From: Streptomyces sp. S.PB5
Lineage (GTDB): Bacteria > Actinomycetota > Actinomycetes > Streptomycetales > Streptomycetaceae
Assembly (NCBI RefSeq): GCF_030403745.1
Contig: NZ_JAQMWP010000015.1
Coordinates: 124,001-188,000, forward strand
DNA: 64,000 nucleotides
Reading direction: 5' to 3'
In this document: positions 16,727 to 26,036 of the stretch, in pieces
How the letters are laid out: the number at the start of each line of letters is the position of its first letter
Position numbering within the stretch: the first letter of the stretch is position 1
Translations under genes and position numbers: made by a program
Notes under the pieces: generated by a model
Database searches by the model: none
What the model was told of the DNA's origin: nothing
The model's input: the letters and a program-made list of their open reading frames with translations, nothing else

Positions 16727-17044
16727 CGGCGACGTCTCCGGAGCCGTCGGGTCGGTGAACCACCGGTAGCCAGAGCTCGAGCAGGACCGGTGTACTGCGT
16801 CGTATCGCCGGTGCGTCGGGTGTGGCGGGCGCGGGACTTCAGTCCACGCCCGGGGCGGCGCCTGCCCGCTGCGGGGCACTGGAGCGGAGGGGCACGGCCC
16901 GGCGCGGGGGCACCCAGAGCGGCGGGGTCTGCCCGGTGCGGGCGACGGACCCGCGACATCCCAACCGGGTGCCTGTGCCCCTCCCGCCCACGTCCAGTGC
17001 CGGGCGCGGGCGGCTGCCCTGTGCCACCTGGTACCGGGCACCGC
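16727..17044. other. Intergenic region, nothing recognised
   Basis: 318 bp between the convergent P450 and pentapeptide-repeat genes. Short frames exist on both strands but have no protein-like composition or ribosome-binding site. There are GC-rich imperfect repeats but no clear terminator. Confidence 0.5.
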
Positions 17045-17860
17045 TCAGGTCTGCGTCCAGTGCCCCGGGCGCCCCACCCGCTCCGGCAGCCTCGTCCCCG
17101 CGCTTCCCCGCGCCGCGTTCACCTGCGGCTGGGTCAGGAAGAACGCGCCGGTCAGATCGGCGTCCGTGAGGTCGGTGTCGCGGAGGTCGGCGCCGATCAG
17201 ATCGGCTCCCCGCAGGTCGGCGCCGGTGAGGTCGGCCGCGATCAGCAGGGCGCCGCGGAGGTTCGCACCGCGCAGGTCGGCGCCCTTCAGCCGGGCGCCC
17301 ATCAGGTCGGCGCCGCGGCGGTCCTTCTTCTTGCCGCGGGTGCCGGCGCGAGCCAGTTCGCTGGTCCTCAGCAGGAGGACGTTGACCTCCTGGCGGTGTG
17401 CGGCCACGTCCAGCGCGGCCAGCTCCTGCGGTGTGCCGAGGGTGAGTTCCTCCGTCCGCTCCAGCAGGCGGCGCAGCTCGGCGTGGACCGGGCGGGCGGC
17501 GGGCAGGGTGAGCGCCTCGGTGAGGTACCAGAGCAGTTCATGGAGCTGCCGGACGACCGGGAAGACGTCGAACATGCGGCGGGCGTGCTCGCGCGGGCCC
17601 GTGCGCCAGTCGCTGCCGCCGAAGGTGACCTGCGAGACCTTCTGGCCGGCGCCGAAACAGTCGTAGACCGTGCAGCCGGTGAAGCCCTTCTCCCGGAGCC
17701 GGGTGTGGATGCCGCAGCGGTGGTCGGCCAGGAGGTTCGAGCAGGGCTTGCCGGCGGGCTTGTCCACGGCGAAGTCCGTCGACGCCGCGAAAGGCAGAGC
17801 GACGCAGCACAGCCCGAAGCAGCTCCCGCAGTCGCCGCTCAGGGCTGGGTGATCTTGCAT
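17045..17860 (-). CDS. YkgJ-like Cys-cluster plus pentapeptide-repeat protein
   Basis: 271 residues. The N-terminus (residues 11-70) has a Cys pattern (C11, C14, C18, C19, then PCSNL, CGIHTRLREKGFTGC and DC) like the YkgJ/CxxCxxxxC metal-binding family. After a helical middle, residues ~180-245 form at least ten pentapeptide units (ADLMG, ARLKG, ADLRG, ANLRG...), which fold as a right-handed beta-helix. Some pentapeptide proteins mimic DNA and protect gyrase (Qnr, MfpA), but this repeat block is short. Its role is unknown. Confidence 0.82.
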   Translation of the reverse strand: MQDHPALSGDCGSCFGLCCVALPFAASTDFAVDKPAGKPCSNLLADHRCGIHTRLREKGFTGCTVYDCFGAGQKVSQVTFGGSDWRTGPREHARRMFDVFPVVRQLHELLWYLTEALTLPAARPVHAELRRLLERTEELTLGTPQELAALDVAAHRQEVNVLLLRTSELARAGTRGKKKDRRGADLMGARLKGADLRGANLRGALLIAADLTGADLRGADLIGADLRDTDLTDADLTGAFFLTQPQVNAARGSAGTRLPERVGRPGHWTQT

Positions 17861-18000
17861 GTCTCCAGGATACGGAACGAGAACTCACCGATGAATTTCT
17901 CGCGGTGTGGGGGTCTCCACATACAGGAGAAAACAAACTCGGCTACCACTGAGATGCAGCCGACGGAAGCAGGAGCAACACCACATCGAGGAGAGACGTC

Positions 18001-18201
18001 ATGTGCAGCCACCAGCCCGCGTGCCCCGCCGCCGACAGCTCGGACCATCACGCCGCGATCATCGTGTCGTCCCACCCCGAACAGGGCTGGCATCTGCTGT
18101 GCAACGGCACCATCGTCTTCGACGACACCGGTGAACTCCTCCCGGACGGACGGGTGGTGAGCCCGCACCGTCCGGTCGGCACCCTGGCCGTCGCCGCCTG
18201 A
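18001..18201 (+). CDS. DUF5999 small protein
   Basis: 66 residues, ATG 18001 with GAGGAGA upstream. It matches the DUF5999 pattern widespread in Streptomyces: CSHQPACPAADSSD, HPEQGWHLLCNGTIVFDDTG and ELLPDGR. The function is unknown. It stops 1 bp from the stop of the convergent sigJ gene. Confidence 0.85.
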   Translation: MCSHQPACPAADSSDHHAAIIVSSHPEQGWHLLCNGTIVFDDTGELLPDGRVVSPHRPVGTLAVAA

Positions 18202-18202
18202 C

Positions 18203-19096
18203 TCAGCCCTGAAGGTCCGGCAGGTCGAGCGCGGCGAGCCGCTCGGGGTCGGCGAGGATGTGCAGTTCGGTGATCCGGCCGTCCACGACGGTGACGCCCA
18301 TGACCGAAAGGGCCTTCCCCTCGGGGGCGTTGAGCACTCCGACCGCCCCGTTGACCAGCACGTACCGGGCGTACGGCACGAACTGCCGGAACAGCAGCGC
18401 CTGTTCGGCCACCGCCCGCGCCCCGCGCACCAGCTTCGACGCCGCCGCACCGCCGACCAGCGGACCGGAGTCGGCCCGCAGGACGACGTCCGGGTGCAGG
18501 ACCGCGAGCAGCGCCTCGAAGTCCCCGTGGTGGGCGGCGCTCATGAAGGCGTCGACGACCTTCCGCTGCCGGCCCGGATCCGGCTCGGCCGAGGGCGTGG
18601 CGCCCTTCACCCGGCGCCGGGCACGGCTGGCGAGCTGCCGGGTCGCCGCCGGGCTCTTCTCCACGATCGCCGCGATGTCGTCGAAGGGCACCGCGAACAT
18701 GTCGTGCAGCACGAACGCGAGCCGCTCGGCGGGTTCCAGGGTCTCCAGGACCACCAGCAGGGCGAGGCCGACCGAGTCGGCCTGGAGCACCTCCTGCTCG
18801 GGGTCGATCCGTGACAGCGGAGTGATCACCGGATCCGGTACGAAGGTGTCGTCCAGCGGGTCCTCACGGCGCGAGGTCCGGGAGCGGAGCATGTCGAGGC
18901 AGACCCGTCCGATCACCGTCGTGAGCCAGCCGCCCAGGTTCTGGATCTCCCCCGCATCCGTGCGCCCCAGCTTCAGCCAGGTCTCCTGGACGGCGTCCTC
19001 CGCCTCGGCGAGCGAGCCGAGCATCCGGTAGGCCACCGCCTTGAGGTGTCCGCGGTGTTCCTCGAAACGGCCGGCGAGCACGTCGCTCTCGTTCAT
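18203..19096 (-). CDS. sigJ: ECF RNA polymerase sigma factor SigJ-type with SnoaL-like C-terminus
   Basis: 297 residues from ATG 19096 (in-frame ATG 19108 is possible). Region 2 (FEEHRGHLKAVAYRMLGSLA, AEDAVQETWLKL) and region 4 (LEPAERLAFVLHDMFAVPFD, then IAAIVEKSPAATRQLASRA) are clear. Residues ~185-297 form an NTF2/SnoaL-like domain, the fused extension of the ECF41/SigJ group that regulates sigma activity in cis instead of an anti-sigma factor. No anti-sigma gene is adjacent, which agrees with that. Targets are unknown. Confidence 0.87.
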   Translation of the reverse strand: MNESDVLAGRFEEHRGHLKAVAYRMLGSLAEAEDAVQETWLKLGRTDAGEIQNLGGWLTTVIGRVCLDMLRSRTSRREDPLDDTFVPDPVITPLSRIDPEQEVLQADSVGLALLVVLETLEPAERLAFVLHDMFAVPFDDIAAIVEKSPAATRQLASRARRRVKGATPSAEPDPGRQRKVVDAFMSAAHHGDFEALLAVLHPDVVLRADSGPLVGGAAASKLVRGARAVAEQALLFRQFVPYARYVLVNGAVGVLNAPEGKALSVMGVTVVDGRITELHILADPERLAALDLPDLQG

Positions 19097-19306
19097 CCCA
19101 TCCCCCACAGGTGTCAGTCGCGCGCTCCATGATCACATCACACACCGGAGAACCGGTCTTACCAGGAGGCATGTACGCGCCCCATACTGTCCGCACTGCC
19201 GTTCTGCCCGGGGGAGCACGAGGTGCACGTTCGGTTCCGCGTCGCGCTGGGGGTTCGCCTCGCCGCGGTGCTGGGCGTGCTCGCGTTCCGGTACGGGGAT
19301 TCGAGC

Positions 19307-19465
19307 ATGTCACGCGGCAAGCCCGGGGCGGGCCGCCGCCGGTACACGTGCCCTGCCCCCGAGTGCGACGGCACGCGTTCCGTGCCCAAAGGGCGTACCG
19401 CCCCGCCCAGTTGTCCCGAGTGCGGCACACCGATGGTCCCCGACGGCTCGCCCTCTGGAGGATGA
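19307..19465 (+). CDS. Small zinc-ribbon-like protein
   Basis: 52 residues from ATG 19307; a GTG at 19223 would add a poorly conserved leader. It has two Cys pairs, CPAPEC and CPEC (C-x4-C and C-x2-C), in a basic protein, suggesting a zinc ribbon. Its TGA overlaps the ATG of the following membrane-protein gene, so the two are coupled. No function is known. Confidence 0.6.
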   Translation: MSRGKPGAGRRRYTCPAPECDGTRSVPKGRTAPPSCPECGTPMVPDGSPSGG

Positions 19466-20541
19466 GACCTGTGCTGTCCGGGCTTTCCCAGGCTGCCGGA
19501 AAGGCCCTCGGCGGCGCCCGCTTCACCGTGGTGAGCGTGTTGCCGGTGGCCGTCCTCACCGGGTATGTGACCGCGCTGGTCGTGTCCGGCGCGTACGCGG
19601 GTGACACGGTCCACACCGGGGAGCTGGCCGGCTGGACGAAGAACCATGCCGAATGGCTGGCCGTCGCCGCCTTCGGGTGCCTTCTCGTCGGGCTGTTGCT
19701 GCGCCCCTTCCAGGTCGCTCTGGTGCAGATGCTAGAGGGCTACTGGCAGGGGCGGGCCGTGCCGGAGGTGGCGGCGGCACTCGCGACCGAACGGCACCGA
19801 CGGCGCCTGCACACGGCCTTGGTGGTCAGCGATGTGGTGGTGCCCGAGACGCCGGTGACGCGCTTCCAGGACGCGGTCGCCCTCGCGCGCCGCAGGAGCC
19901 GGGCGGCTCGGATCGCCGCGCGGGCCGAGGGCCGGATGCTGCGCTATCCCACCGGTCCGCATCCGATACCCAGCGCCGCGGACGAGGACGACGACCGGCT
20001 GATGCCGACCATGCTCGGCAACATCCTGCGGGACGGCGAGGACACGAGCGGCCGACGGTACGGGCTGGATCTGTCGACCGTGTCCCACCGCCTGTACCCG
20101 CAGCTCTCCCCCAAGCTGACCACCGCCGTCAACCAGCAGCTGGATCTGCTCGACACCACCTGTGCGCTGAGCGTCTCCTTCGGACTCGCCACCCTGGCCG
20201 GCGTCCCGCTGCTGGGCCGCCTCGACCTGTGGAGCCTGGCGCCCCTGGTGACCGCCCTGCTGAGCGTGGCCGCCTACCGCGGCTCCATGCGGGTCGCCGC
20301 CGACCACGCGGAACTGCTGGCCGCCGCGTTCGATCTGCACCGGTTCGACATGCTGACGGCGCTCCACCTGAAGCTGCCGTCCACCCCGGCCGAGGAGTAC
20401 GAGCGGAACACGGCGCTCACGGAGTTCCTCGCCAGTCCCAAGACCCTGGCCAAGGACGAACTTCCCGGCCTCACCTACGAGCACCCCGACCCAGGACTCC
20501 CGGCGTCAGGCCCCACCGGTCAGCCTGACGGCCCCGCCTAG
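19462..20541 (+). CDS. Membrane protein of unknown function
   Basis: 359 residues. It starts in an ATGA overlap with the zinc-ribbon gene. Hydrophobic stretches near residues 22-46, 65-84 and two around 245-285 predict about four spans, with a large charged region (about 90-215) between the second and third. I do not recognise a family. The end overlaps the convergent LiaF-like gene by 36 bp. Confidence 0.7.
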   Translation: MRPVLSGLSQAAGKALGGARFTVVSVLPVAVLTGYVTALVVSGAYAGDTVHTGELAGWTKNHAEWLAVAAFGCLLVGLLLRPFQVALVQMLEGYWQGRAVPEVAAALATERHRRRLHTALVVSDVVVPETPVTRFQDAVALARRRSRAARIAARAEGRMLRYPTGPHPIPSAADEDDDRLMPTMLGNILRDGEDTSGRRYGLDLSTVSHRLYPQLSPKLTTAVNQQLDLLDTTCALSVSFGLATLAGVPLLGRLDLWSLAPLVTALLSVAAYRGSMRVAADHAELLAAAFDLHRFDMLTALHLKLPSTPAEEYERNTALTEFLASPKTLAKDELPGLTYEHPDPGLPASGPTGQPDGPA

Positions 20542-21219
20542 CCCCTGGACGTTCACCACGACCGTCCTCGTCTCGCCCGGACCCGGCTGCGCCGACGCGA
20601 AGACCGGCTGCGACAGGTCCCCGAAGAACCGCACCCCTGACGTCAGTTCGACCCGTCCCGCCAGAACCGTCCAATCGGGCGGCAGCGTGATCTTCACGTC
20701 CGCCCACAGCACCGTGACATCGACGACCATGCGCGGTTCCAGAGGGAAGTCACAACCCGACAGATCGATGTGCACCCTGCCGAACAGCAACGCCCGCACG
20801 ATCAGCTTCTTCGGCGCGGTACCCGCCATCCGCGGCTTCGCCGGCGGATGGAGCAGCGATGTGAAACGCCGGACCCCGGTGTCGATACCGGGGTCGGACC
20901 TGCCACGGAACAGAGCCACGAAGACTCCTCCCAGAATGAGGACGACCGGTGCCTGGCGCGACAGGTCCGGCAGTTGCGGTACGTCGAATCTGAGCGCGAG
21001 CACACCGACGCCGACGCCCATGAGGGCCAGGGGCCCGCCCAGTTGCCCGCGCGGTACGGCCGCCCGGAGCACCAGGACCATCCCGGCGAGGACCAGCAGC
21101 GTCGGTACGGCCACCGACAGGGCCGCCAGAACCTCCCGCAGGCCCGCCACCCCGCCGACCGCCCACGCCGTGCCCAAGGCCACCGCGCCGAGTCCCAGCG
21201 CGACACGTATCCGACTCAC
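20506..21219 (-). CDS. LiaF-like C-terminal domain membrane protein
   Basis: 237 residues from GTG 21219 (GAGGGA upstream). Four hydrophobic segments lie in the first ~115 residues, followed by a beta-rich soluble domain: KKLIVRALLFGRVHIDL, EPRMVVDVTVLWADVKITLP, GVRFFGDL. That is the pattern of LiaF/YvqF (cell-wall-active antibiotic response protein), which modulates an envelope-stress two-component system. No LiaRS pair is adjacent. Confidence 0.7.
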   Translation of the reverse strand: MSRIRVALGLGAVALGTAWAVGGVAGLREVLAALSVAVPTLLVLAGMVLVLRAAVPRGQLGGPLALMGVGVGVLALRFDVPQLPDLSRQAPVVLILGGVFVALFRGRSDPGIDTGVRRFTSLLHPPAKPRMAGTAPKKLIVRALLFGRVHIDLSGCDFPLEPRMVVDVTVLWADVKITLPPDWTVLAGRVELTSGVRFFGDLSQPVFASAQPGPGETRTVVVNVQGLGGAVRLTGGA

Positions 21220-21320
21220 TCCCGGTCCCTCGTCCTGCACGCGGGCGTGGTCGCCCTGCTCATCGGTCGAACGAGGATAGCCGCGCTCGTCGCACACACG
21301 TGCAGGGGCGTGGGTCGCAA

Positions 21321-22064
21321 CTAACGGCCGAACAGCTCGAACGCCACGGCCGGTTTCCCGCCGAACCGCTCCCCCGTCGCCGTGGCGTTGCCGGTCAGGA
21401 AGCCGCGGGCGTATGTCTCCGGATCCTCGTCGGTCAACGCCTCGATGTAGGTGCGGTGTTCGAGCAGTGAGCGCACCGCGCGCTCCAGGCCGGCCGTAGC
21501 ATCCGCCGCGTGGGTGGGCGTCGACGAACCCGCGACGGCGACCCAGCGGACGCCGTTCCAGGGCTCCAGGCCCTGTTCCAGCAGTTCCGGGAAGATCCAG
21601 CGGTTCCCGGCGTCCCCGGCCGCGTCCAGCGTGGCGCGGCCCACCGCCACATGGTCCGGGGTGTTCCAGGCGACGCCGCCCCAGGTGTCCCGGTGGTTGA
21701 GGGTGATCACCAGTTCCGGCCGGTGCCGGCGGATCGCGGCGGCGATGTCGCGGCGCAGGGCGATGCCGTACTCGATCACACCGTCCTTGTGGTCGAGGAA
21801 CTCCACCGTCGACACCCCGACCACCGCCGCACTGGCCCGCTGCTCCTGCTCGCGCAGCGGGCCGCACTTCGACGGCTCCAGCGTGTCGATGCCGGCCTCG
21901 CCGCGGGTCGCCAGGACGTAGGCGACTTCACGGCCGGCGTCGGTCCAGGCGGCGATCGCGGCCGAGCAGCCGTACTCCAGGTCGTCCGGATGGGCCACGA
22001 CGGCGAGGGCGCGCCGCCAGTCCTCGGGCATGGGGTGGAGCTGAGTGATCGTCGGCTCGGTCAT
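21321..22064 (-). CDS. PIG-L family deacetylase
   Basis: 247 residues. It has the zinc-binding AHPDD motif (in VVAHPDDLEYGCSAA, about residues 23-27) and the distal His in TPDHVAVG. The family N-deacetylates GlcNAc-linked substrates (MshB, BshB, glycopeptide deacetylases). The Glu-rich variant DLEYG and the motif TLNHRDTWGG suggest the cysteine-conjugate/BshB-like branch. The substrate is unknown. It is followed on the same strand by no partner; the upstream peptidase stops 15 bp away. Confidence 0.85.
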   Translation of the reverse strand: MTEPTITQLHPMPEDWRRALAVVAHPDDLEYGCSAAIAAWTDAGREVAYVLATRGEAGIDTLEPSKCGPLREQEQRASAAVVGVSTVEFLDHKDGVIEYGIALRRDIAAAIRRHRPELVITLNHRDTWGGVAWNTPDHVAVGRATLDAAGDAGNRWIFPELLEQGLEPWNGVRWVAVAGSSTPTHAADATAGLERAVRSLLEHRTYIEALTDEDPETYARGFLTGNATATGERFGGKPAVAFELFGR

Positions 22065-22079
22065 GCCCGCACAGTAACG

Positions 22080-23381
22080 TCACACCTCGTCGCGCGTCAG
22101 CGCCAGCAGCCGGTCCAGGACGCGCGGGCCGCCCGCCCGGACACCGTCGTGCTCGAACTCGTCGGTGACCCAGGTGCGCAGGCCGCGGATGGTGCGGGCG
22201 GTCTCCAGGGAGTGGGCGGTGTCGACGTACATGTCGTCGTGGTAGACGGCCGCGGCGACCGGGACCTCGTTGGCGGCGAGACGGGCGCTGTCGTACAGCG
22301 GGGTCCAGTCGGTGCGGGCGGCGAGGTGTTCGGCGGTCTCGCGCAGGGGGCGCAGGGCCGGGTCGGTGTCGAACATCCAGGGGTGGATGGACTCACCGGT
22401 GAACAGGACCGGACCCTCCCCCGCGAGGGATTTCGCCGCGTCGAACTGCGGGAACTCGGACCGGACGCGCTCGGCCGACCAGGCGGTGGGCCGGCTGTCC
22501 TGGCCGTAGGTCGCCTCGTGGACGAGGGCGTAGAGGGGGTGGCCCGCGTACGACAGGAGGCCCTGGACCTCTTCCTGGAAGGCGTCGGAGAGGGCCGGGC
22601 CCTGCGGGGCGCGGACGAAGGCCTCCTCCAGGAGGAAGTGGAGCCGGTGGCTGCCCTCGCTCCCGCCGAGGAGGATGCCGAGGGACTGGAAGGCCTCGAC
22701 GGTGAGACGGTAGCCGTTGGGGAGGACGACCTCGTGGTGCAGGAGGTGGTCGGCGATCCGGCGGGCCCGCTCCACGTCCTGCGGATAGCGGGCGTAGTGC
22801 GCGGCGACCTTGCGCTCGATGCGCGGGTAGGCGGCGCGGTAGACGTCGTCGGCGTGCGCGTGCAGGGACGGCAGGCCGCCGGTGATGACGGCGGCGGCGA
22901 GGCCCTCGGGGGCGGTGGAGAGGTAGTTCACCGCGCAGAAGCCGCCGAAGCTCTGGCCGAGGACGGTCCAGGGCGCGCCGCCGGTGACCTGGGCGCGGAT
23001 CGTCTCGCAGTCACGGACGATCGAGTCGGCGCGGAAGTGGGTGAGGTAGTCGGCCTGCTCGGCGGGGCCGCCGTGCAGCGGGAGCGTCTGCCGGTTGGCG
23101 GGTGTGGAGTGGCCGGTGCCGCGCTGGTCCAGGAGCAGGACGCGGTACTCCTTCAGGGCGCGGCCGAGCCAGGACGGCTTGCCGACGAAGCGGTTCGCGC
23201 CGAAGCCGGGACCGCCCTGGAGGTAGACCAGCCACGGAAGGGGCTGCCGCGCCTTGTCACCGGCGACCACCTCACGGGCGTAGAGCTCGATCGTCTCCCC
23301 CGAGGGGTCGGTGTGGTCGAGGGGCACGGTGAAGCGTCGGTCGGTGAGGACGACGCCGGGCTGGCGGTAGGTCGCGGTCAA
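22080..23381 (-). CDS. Alpha/beta hydrolase, proline iminopeptidase-like (S33)
   Basis: 433 residues. The oxyanion motif LQGGPGFG, the strand LLLDQRGTGHS and the nucleophile elbow GQSFGG (Ser of the triad) are those of peptidase family S33. The cap domain is long. It probably removes N-terminal proline or other residues from peptides, or acts on related amides. It lies 15 bp upstream of the PIG-L gene, so the two are likely cotranscribed. Confidence 0.85.
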   Translation of the reverse strand: MTATYRQPGVVLTDRRFTVPLDHTDPSGETIELYAREVVAGDKARQPLPWLVYLQGGPGFGANRFVGKPSWLGRALKEYRVLLLDQRGTGHSTPANRQTLPLHGGPAEQADYLTHFRADSIVRDCETIRAQVTGGAPWTVLGQSFGGFCAVNYLSTAPEGLAAAVITGGLPSLHAHADDVYRAAYPRIERKVAAHYARYPQDVERARRIADHLLHHEVVLPNGYRLTVEAFQSLGILLGGSEGSHRLHFLLEEAFVRAPQGPALSDAFQEEVQGLLSYAGHPLYALVHEATYGQDSRPTAWSAERVRSEFPQFDAAKSLAGEGPVLFTGESIHPWMFDTDPALRPLRETAEHLAARTDWTPLYDSARLAANEVPVAAAVYHDDMYVDTAHSLETARTIRGLRTWVTDEFEHDGVRAGGPRVLDRLLALTRDEV

Positions 23382-23484
23382 CAGGGCTCCCGGGACGGAC
23401 GGATACGGACGAGCGCGTCCCAGTTCAGCACATGTCCGTCCGGTATCCGATGCCCGGGATCATGAAATCGGACTGAACGGCCGA

Positions 23485-24516
23485 TCAGCGGGCGGAGAGG
23501 CTCGACCGCCGGACGACCAGTTCCGGCTGGAGCACGACCCGCCGGTGCTCGTGCCGGTGTCTCGTCGTCCCCGCCTCCGCCTCCGTCTCCTCCAGCAGCA
23601 GTTCGGCGGCCAGGGCGCCCATGGTGACGGCGGGCTGGCGGACCGAGGTGAGGGGGACGGCAGCGGCGGCGGCGAACTCGATGTCGTCGTAGCCGACGAT
23701 GGCGAGGTCGTCCGGAACGTTGATGCCGGCCGCGTACATGGCCTGCAGCACGCCGAGAGCAAGAAGGTCGTTGGCGCAGAAGACGGCGGTCGGGCGGTCG
23801 GCGAGGCCGAGGAGACGGGCGCCCGCGTCACGGCCCGCGGCGACGTCGAGGCGCTCGGTGGGCAGTTCGCGCAGGACGTCGGGGTCGAGCCCTGCCTCGG
23901 CGAGGGCGTTGAGAGCGCCGGTGCGGCGGTCGCGGACCTGGTTGAAGCCGGGCGGACCGCTGACGTACGCGATGGTGCGGTGTCCGGCGTCGATGAGGTG
24001 GCGTACGGCGAGGGCGCCGCCCGCGACGTCGTCGACGGAGACCGAGCACTCCGTGGTGCCCTCGGCGACCCGGTCGACGAGGACGAAGGGGATGCCGTGC
24101 CGCCGGAAGGACTCGATGTTGCGGCCGGTCGCGTCGGCGGGGGTCAGCAGGACGCCCCGGACCCGCTGCTCGGCGAAGAGGGAGAGGTACTCGGCCTCCT
24201 CGCCGGGGCTCTGTGCGCTGTTGCAGACCATCACGCCGAGTCCGGCGTCACGGGCGGCCCGCTCGGCACCGCGGGCGACGTCCACGAAGAACGGGTTGCC
24301 CATGTCGAGGACGAGCAGCCCCATGATCCGGCTGCGGCCCGCGCGCAGCTGGCGCGCGGACTCGCTGCGGACATAGCCGAGCCGGTCGATCGCGGACAGG
24401 ACCCGGGCTCGGGTCTCGGTGGCGACGGAGTCCGGACGGTTGATCACGTTCGAGACCGTGCCCACGGAGACTCCGGCGGCGCGGGCGACGTCCTTGATAC
24501 CCACCGACTGGGCCAT
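23485..24516 (-). CDS. LacI-family regulator, presumed rhamnose-locus repressor
   Basis: 343 residues. The LacI helix-turn-helix is at residues 5-27 (GIKDVARAAGVSVGTVSNVI) with hinge helix SARQLRAGRS, followed by a periplasmic-binding-like sensor domain. It is the last gene of the leftward rhamnose operon, 82 bp after the BNR-protein gene. By position it should control the rha genes through the TGAAWCG-like palindromes in the divergent promoter region. The inducer is probably rhamnose or a rhamnulose derivative (inference). Confidence 0.85.
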   Translation of the reverse strand: MAQSVGIKDVARAAGVSVGTVSNVINRPDSVATETRARVLSAIDRLGYVRSESARQLRAGRSRIMGLLVLDMGNPFFVDVARGAERAARDAGLGVMVCNSAQSPGEEAEYLSLFAEQRVRGVLLTPADATGRNIESFRRHGIPFVLVDRVAEGTTECSVSVDDVAGGALAVRHLIDAGHRTIAYVSGPPGFNQVRDRRTGALNALAEAGLDPDVLRELPTERLDVAAGRDAGARLLGLADRPTAVFCANDLLALGVLQAMYAAGINVPDDLAIVGYDDIEFAAAAAVPLTSVRQPAVTMGALAAELLLEETEAEAGTTRHRHEHRRVVLQPELVVRRSSLSAR

Positions 24517-24598
24517 GGGGCGGGAACCTCCAGGTGAACGAGGGGCGGCGGGCCGGTCTTCACATTACCGGCACGCCGTCCGGGTACGGCGACTTCGG

Positions 24599-26011
24599 TC
24601 AGGCGGGAAGCGCGAAGTCGACGACGTGCAGTGCGGAGGGTGTCGTACCGGTGGACTTCTCCTGGTACATCACCGACAGCACGTTGTCCTGCGCGATCCG
24701 CATCTCGTCGATCACGACCTCGCCGAAGGCGTTGAGTCCGCCGCCGTCGAAGAGGAGCCTCCAGTCGGTGTGTCCGGAAGCCGCGGAGGCTCCGGCGATC
24801 CGGCCGAACGGGAAGACCGCGTAGGCGTTGTCGTACTTGTCCAGGACCAGCTTGGTGCGCTGGCTGGAGGCCGGCGGGACCGGGATCTCGGTCTTCTGCC
24901 AGGTGCCCGAGGCGTTCTTGCGGACGTGGAAGGCGCGGCCGTTCGCGGTGCGGTCGGCGACGTAGTTCGTCGTGCACTGGCCGAAGCGGCCGGGGACATA
25001 GCTGATGATCGCGTGCGGGCGGCCGGCGGAGTCGGTGAACTGGCTCTCCTGGTTCATCAGGGAGTGGTCCGGGTTCAGCGCGTCGATCACCAGACCGCTG
25101 TCGGTGACGGCGACCTTGTCGGAGCCGCCGGTGGTGCCGACGACGGTGCCCGCGTCGTTGCGCCAGGTGCGGCCGCGGTCGTCGGAGTAGACGTAGCCGG
25201 TGTCGTGGTTGGTGATGCCGCCGGAGGAGCACATCACGGCGCCGTTCTGCTCACGCCAGGTGAAGAAGGAGTGCAGCCGACCGTTGCGGTCGTAGTCGAT
25301 GCCGTGCAGATACATGTTGCGGGCCGTCGACGAGCCGTGCTCGCCGGCGTACGTCCCCGTGGCGCTGGACCACTCCCCGAGTGCCGTCCACGCCGAGCCG
25401 TCGTACTCCGCGAGGGCGTTGCGGCCGTTGCCGGAGACGGCGACCCGGTAGCTGAGCTGGAGCCTGCCCTCGGGGGTGGAGATGAACTGGGGGTAGGTGA
25501 ACTGCGAGGTGAGGGACAGTCCGTCGAGGGTGGACTGCGGGGCGCCGAAGCGGGCCGCGGTCCAGCTCAGACCGGACGGGTTGTCCATGAGCCCGGCGAC
25601 CGACTTGACGTAGGTGAAGCCGTCGCTGTGGGAGTCCATGTTGAGGTGGAGACGGCCGTCGGTCCTGGAGACACCCATCGATATGACGTTGTGGGAGTCG
25701 TCGTAGCGCAGGGTGTGGCCGACCTTGACCGTGGACCAGGTGCCGGAGCCGAGGGCGCGGCGGCCGACGACCGCGTTGCGGTCGGCGGTGTACCAGACGG
25801 CGTACTGGTGGCCCTTGTAGGTCAGCAGGCCGTTCTTCTGGAACGAGTTGTTGTTGACCAGGCCGTCGTAGGAGACGAAGAAGATCGCCTGGCTGTCGAG
25901 GGTGGTGGTCCCCGTCCTGGTGACGGAGGGGCCGGGACCGGCGGCCCGCGCGATGCCCGGTGTTGCCACGGCGGCCAGTATGGCGGACGCCAGGACGGTA
26001 CGTCTCTTCAT
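24599..26011 (-). CDS. Secreted BNR-repeat propeller protein, candidate polysaccharide lyase/hydrolase
   Basis: 470 residues with a signal peptide (MKRRTVLASAILAAVATPGIARA). The body is a BNR_4-type propeller: SFQKNGLLTYKGHQYAVWYT, DSHNVISMGVSRTDGRLHL (the conserved H-N and D), MYLHGIDYDRNGRLHSFFTW, TGYVYSDDRGRTWRNDAG. Propellers of this sequence type occur in polysaccharide lyases acting on rhamnose-uronic acid chains (ulvan lyases PL24/PL25, rhamnose-glucuronate lyase PL27) and in sialidase-like enzymes. Position between rhamnose mutarotase and the LacI gene favours a rhamnose-containing substrate. Confidence 0.72.
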   Translation of the reverse strand: MKRRTVLASAILAAVATPGIARAAGPGPSVTRTGTTTLDSQAIFFVSYDGLVNNNSFQKNGLLTYKGHQYAVWYTADRNAVVGRRALGSGTWSTVKVGHTLRYDDSHNVISMGVSRTDGRLHLNMDSHSDGFTYVKSVAGLMDNPSGLSWTAARFGAPQSTLDGLSLTSQFTYPQFISTPEGRLQLSYRVAVSGNGRNALAEYDGSAWTALGEWSSATGTYAGEHGSSTARNMYLHGIDYDRNGRLHSFFTWREQNGAVMCSSGGITNHDTGYVYSDDRGRTWRNDAGTVVGTTGGSDKVAVTDSGLVIDALNPDHSLMNQESQFTDSAGRPHAIISYVPGRFGQCTTNYVADRTANGRAFHVRKNASGTWQKTEIPVPPASSQRTKLVLDKYDNAYAVFPFGRIAGASAASGHTDWRLLFDGGGLNAFGEVVIDEMRIAQDNVLSVMYQEKSTGTTPSALHVVDFALPA

Positions 26012-26036
26012 GGGGGCGGCTCCTGGTGGGGGAAGG

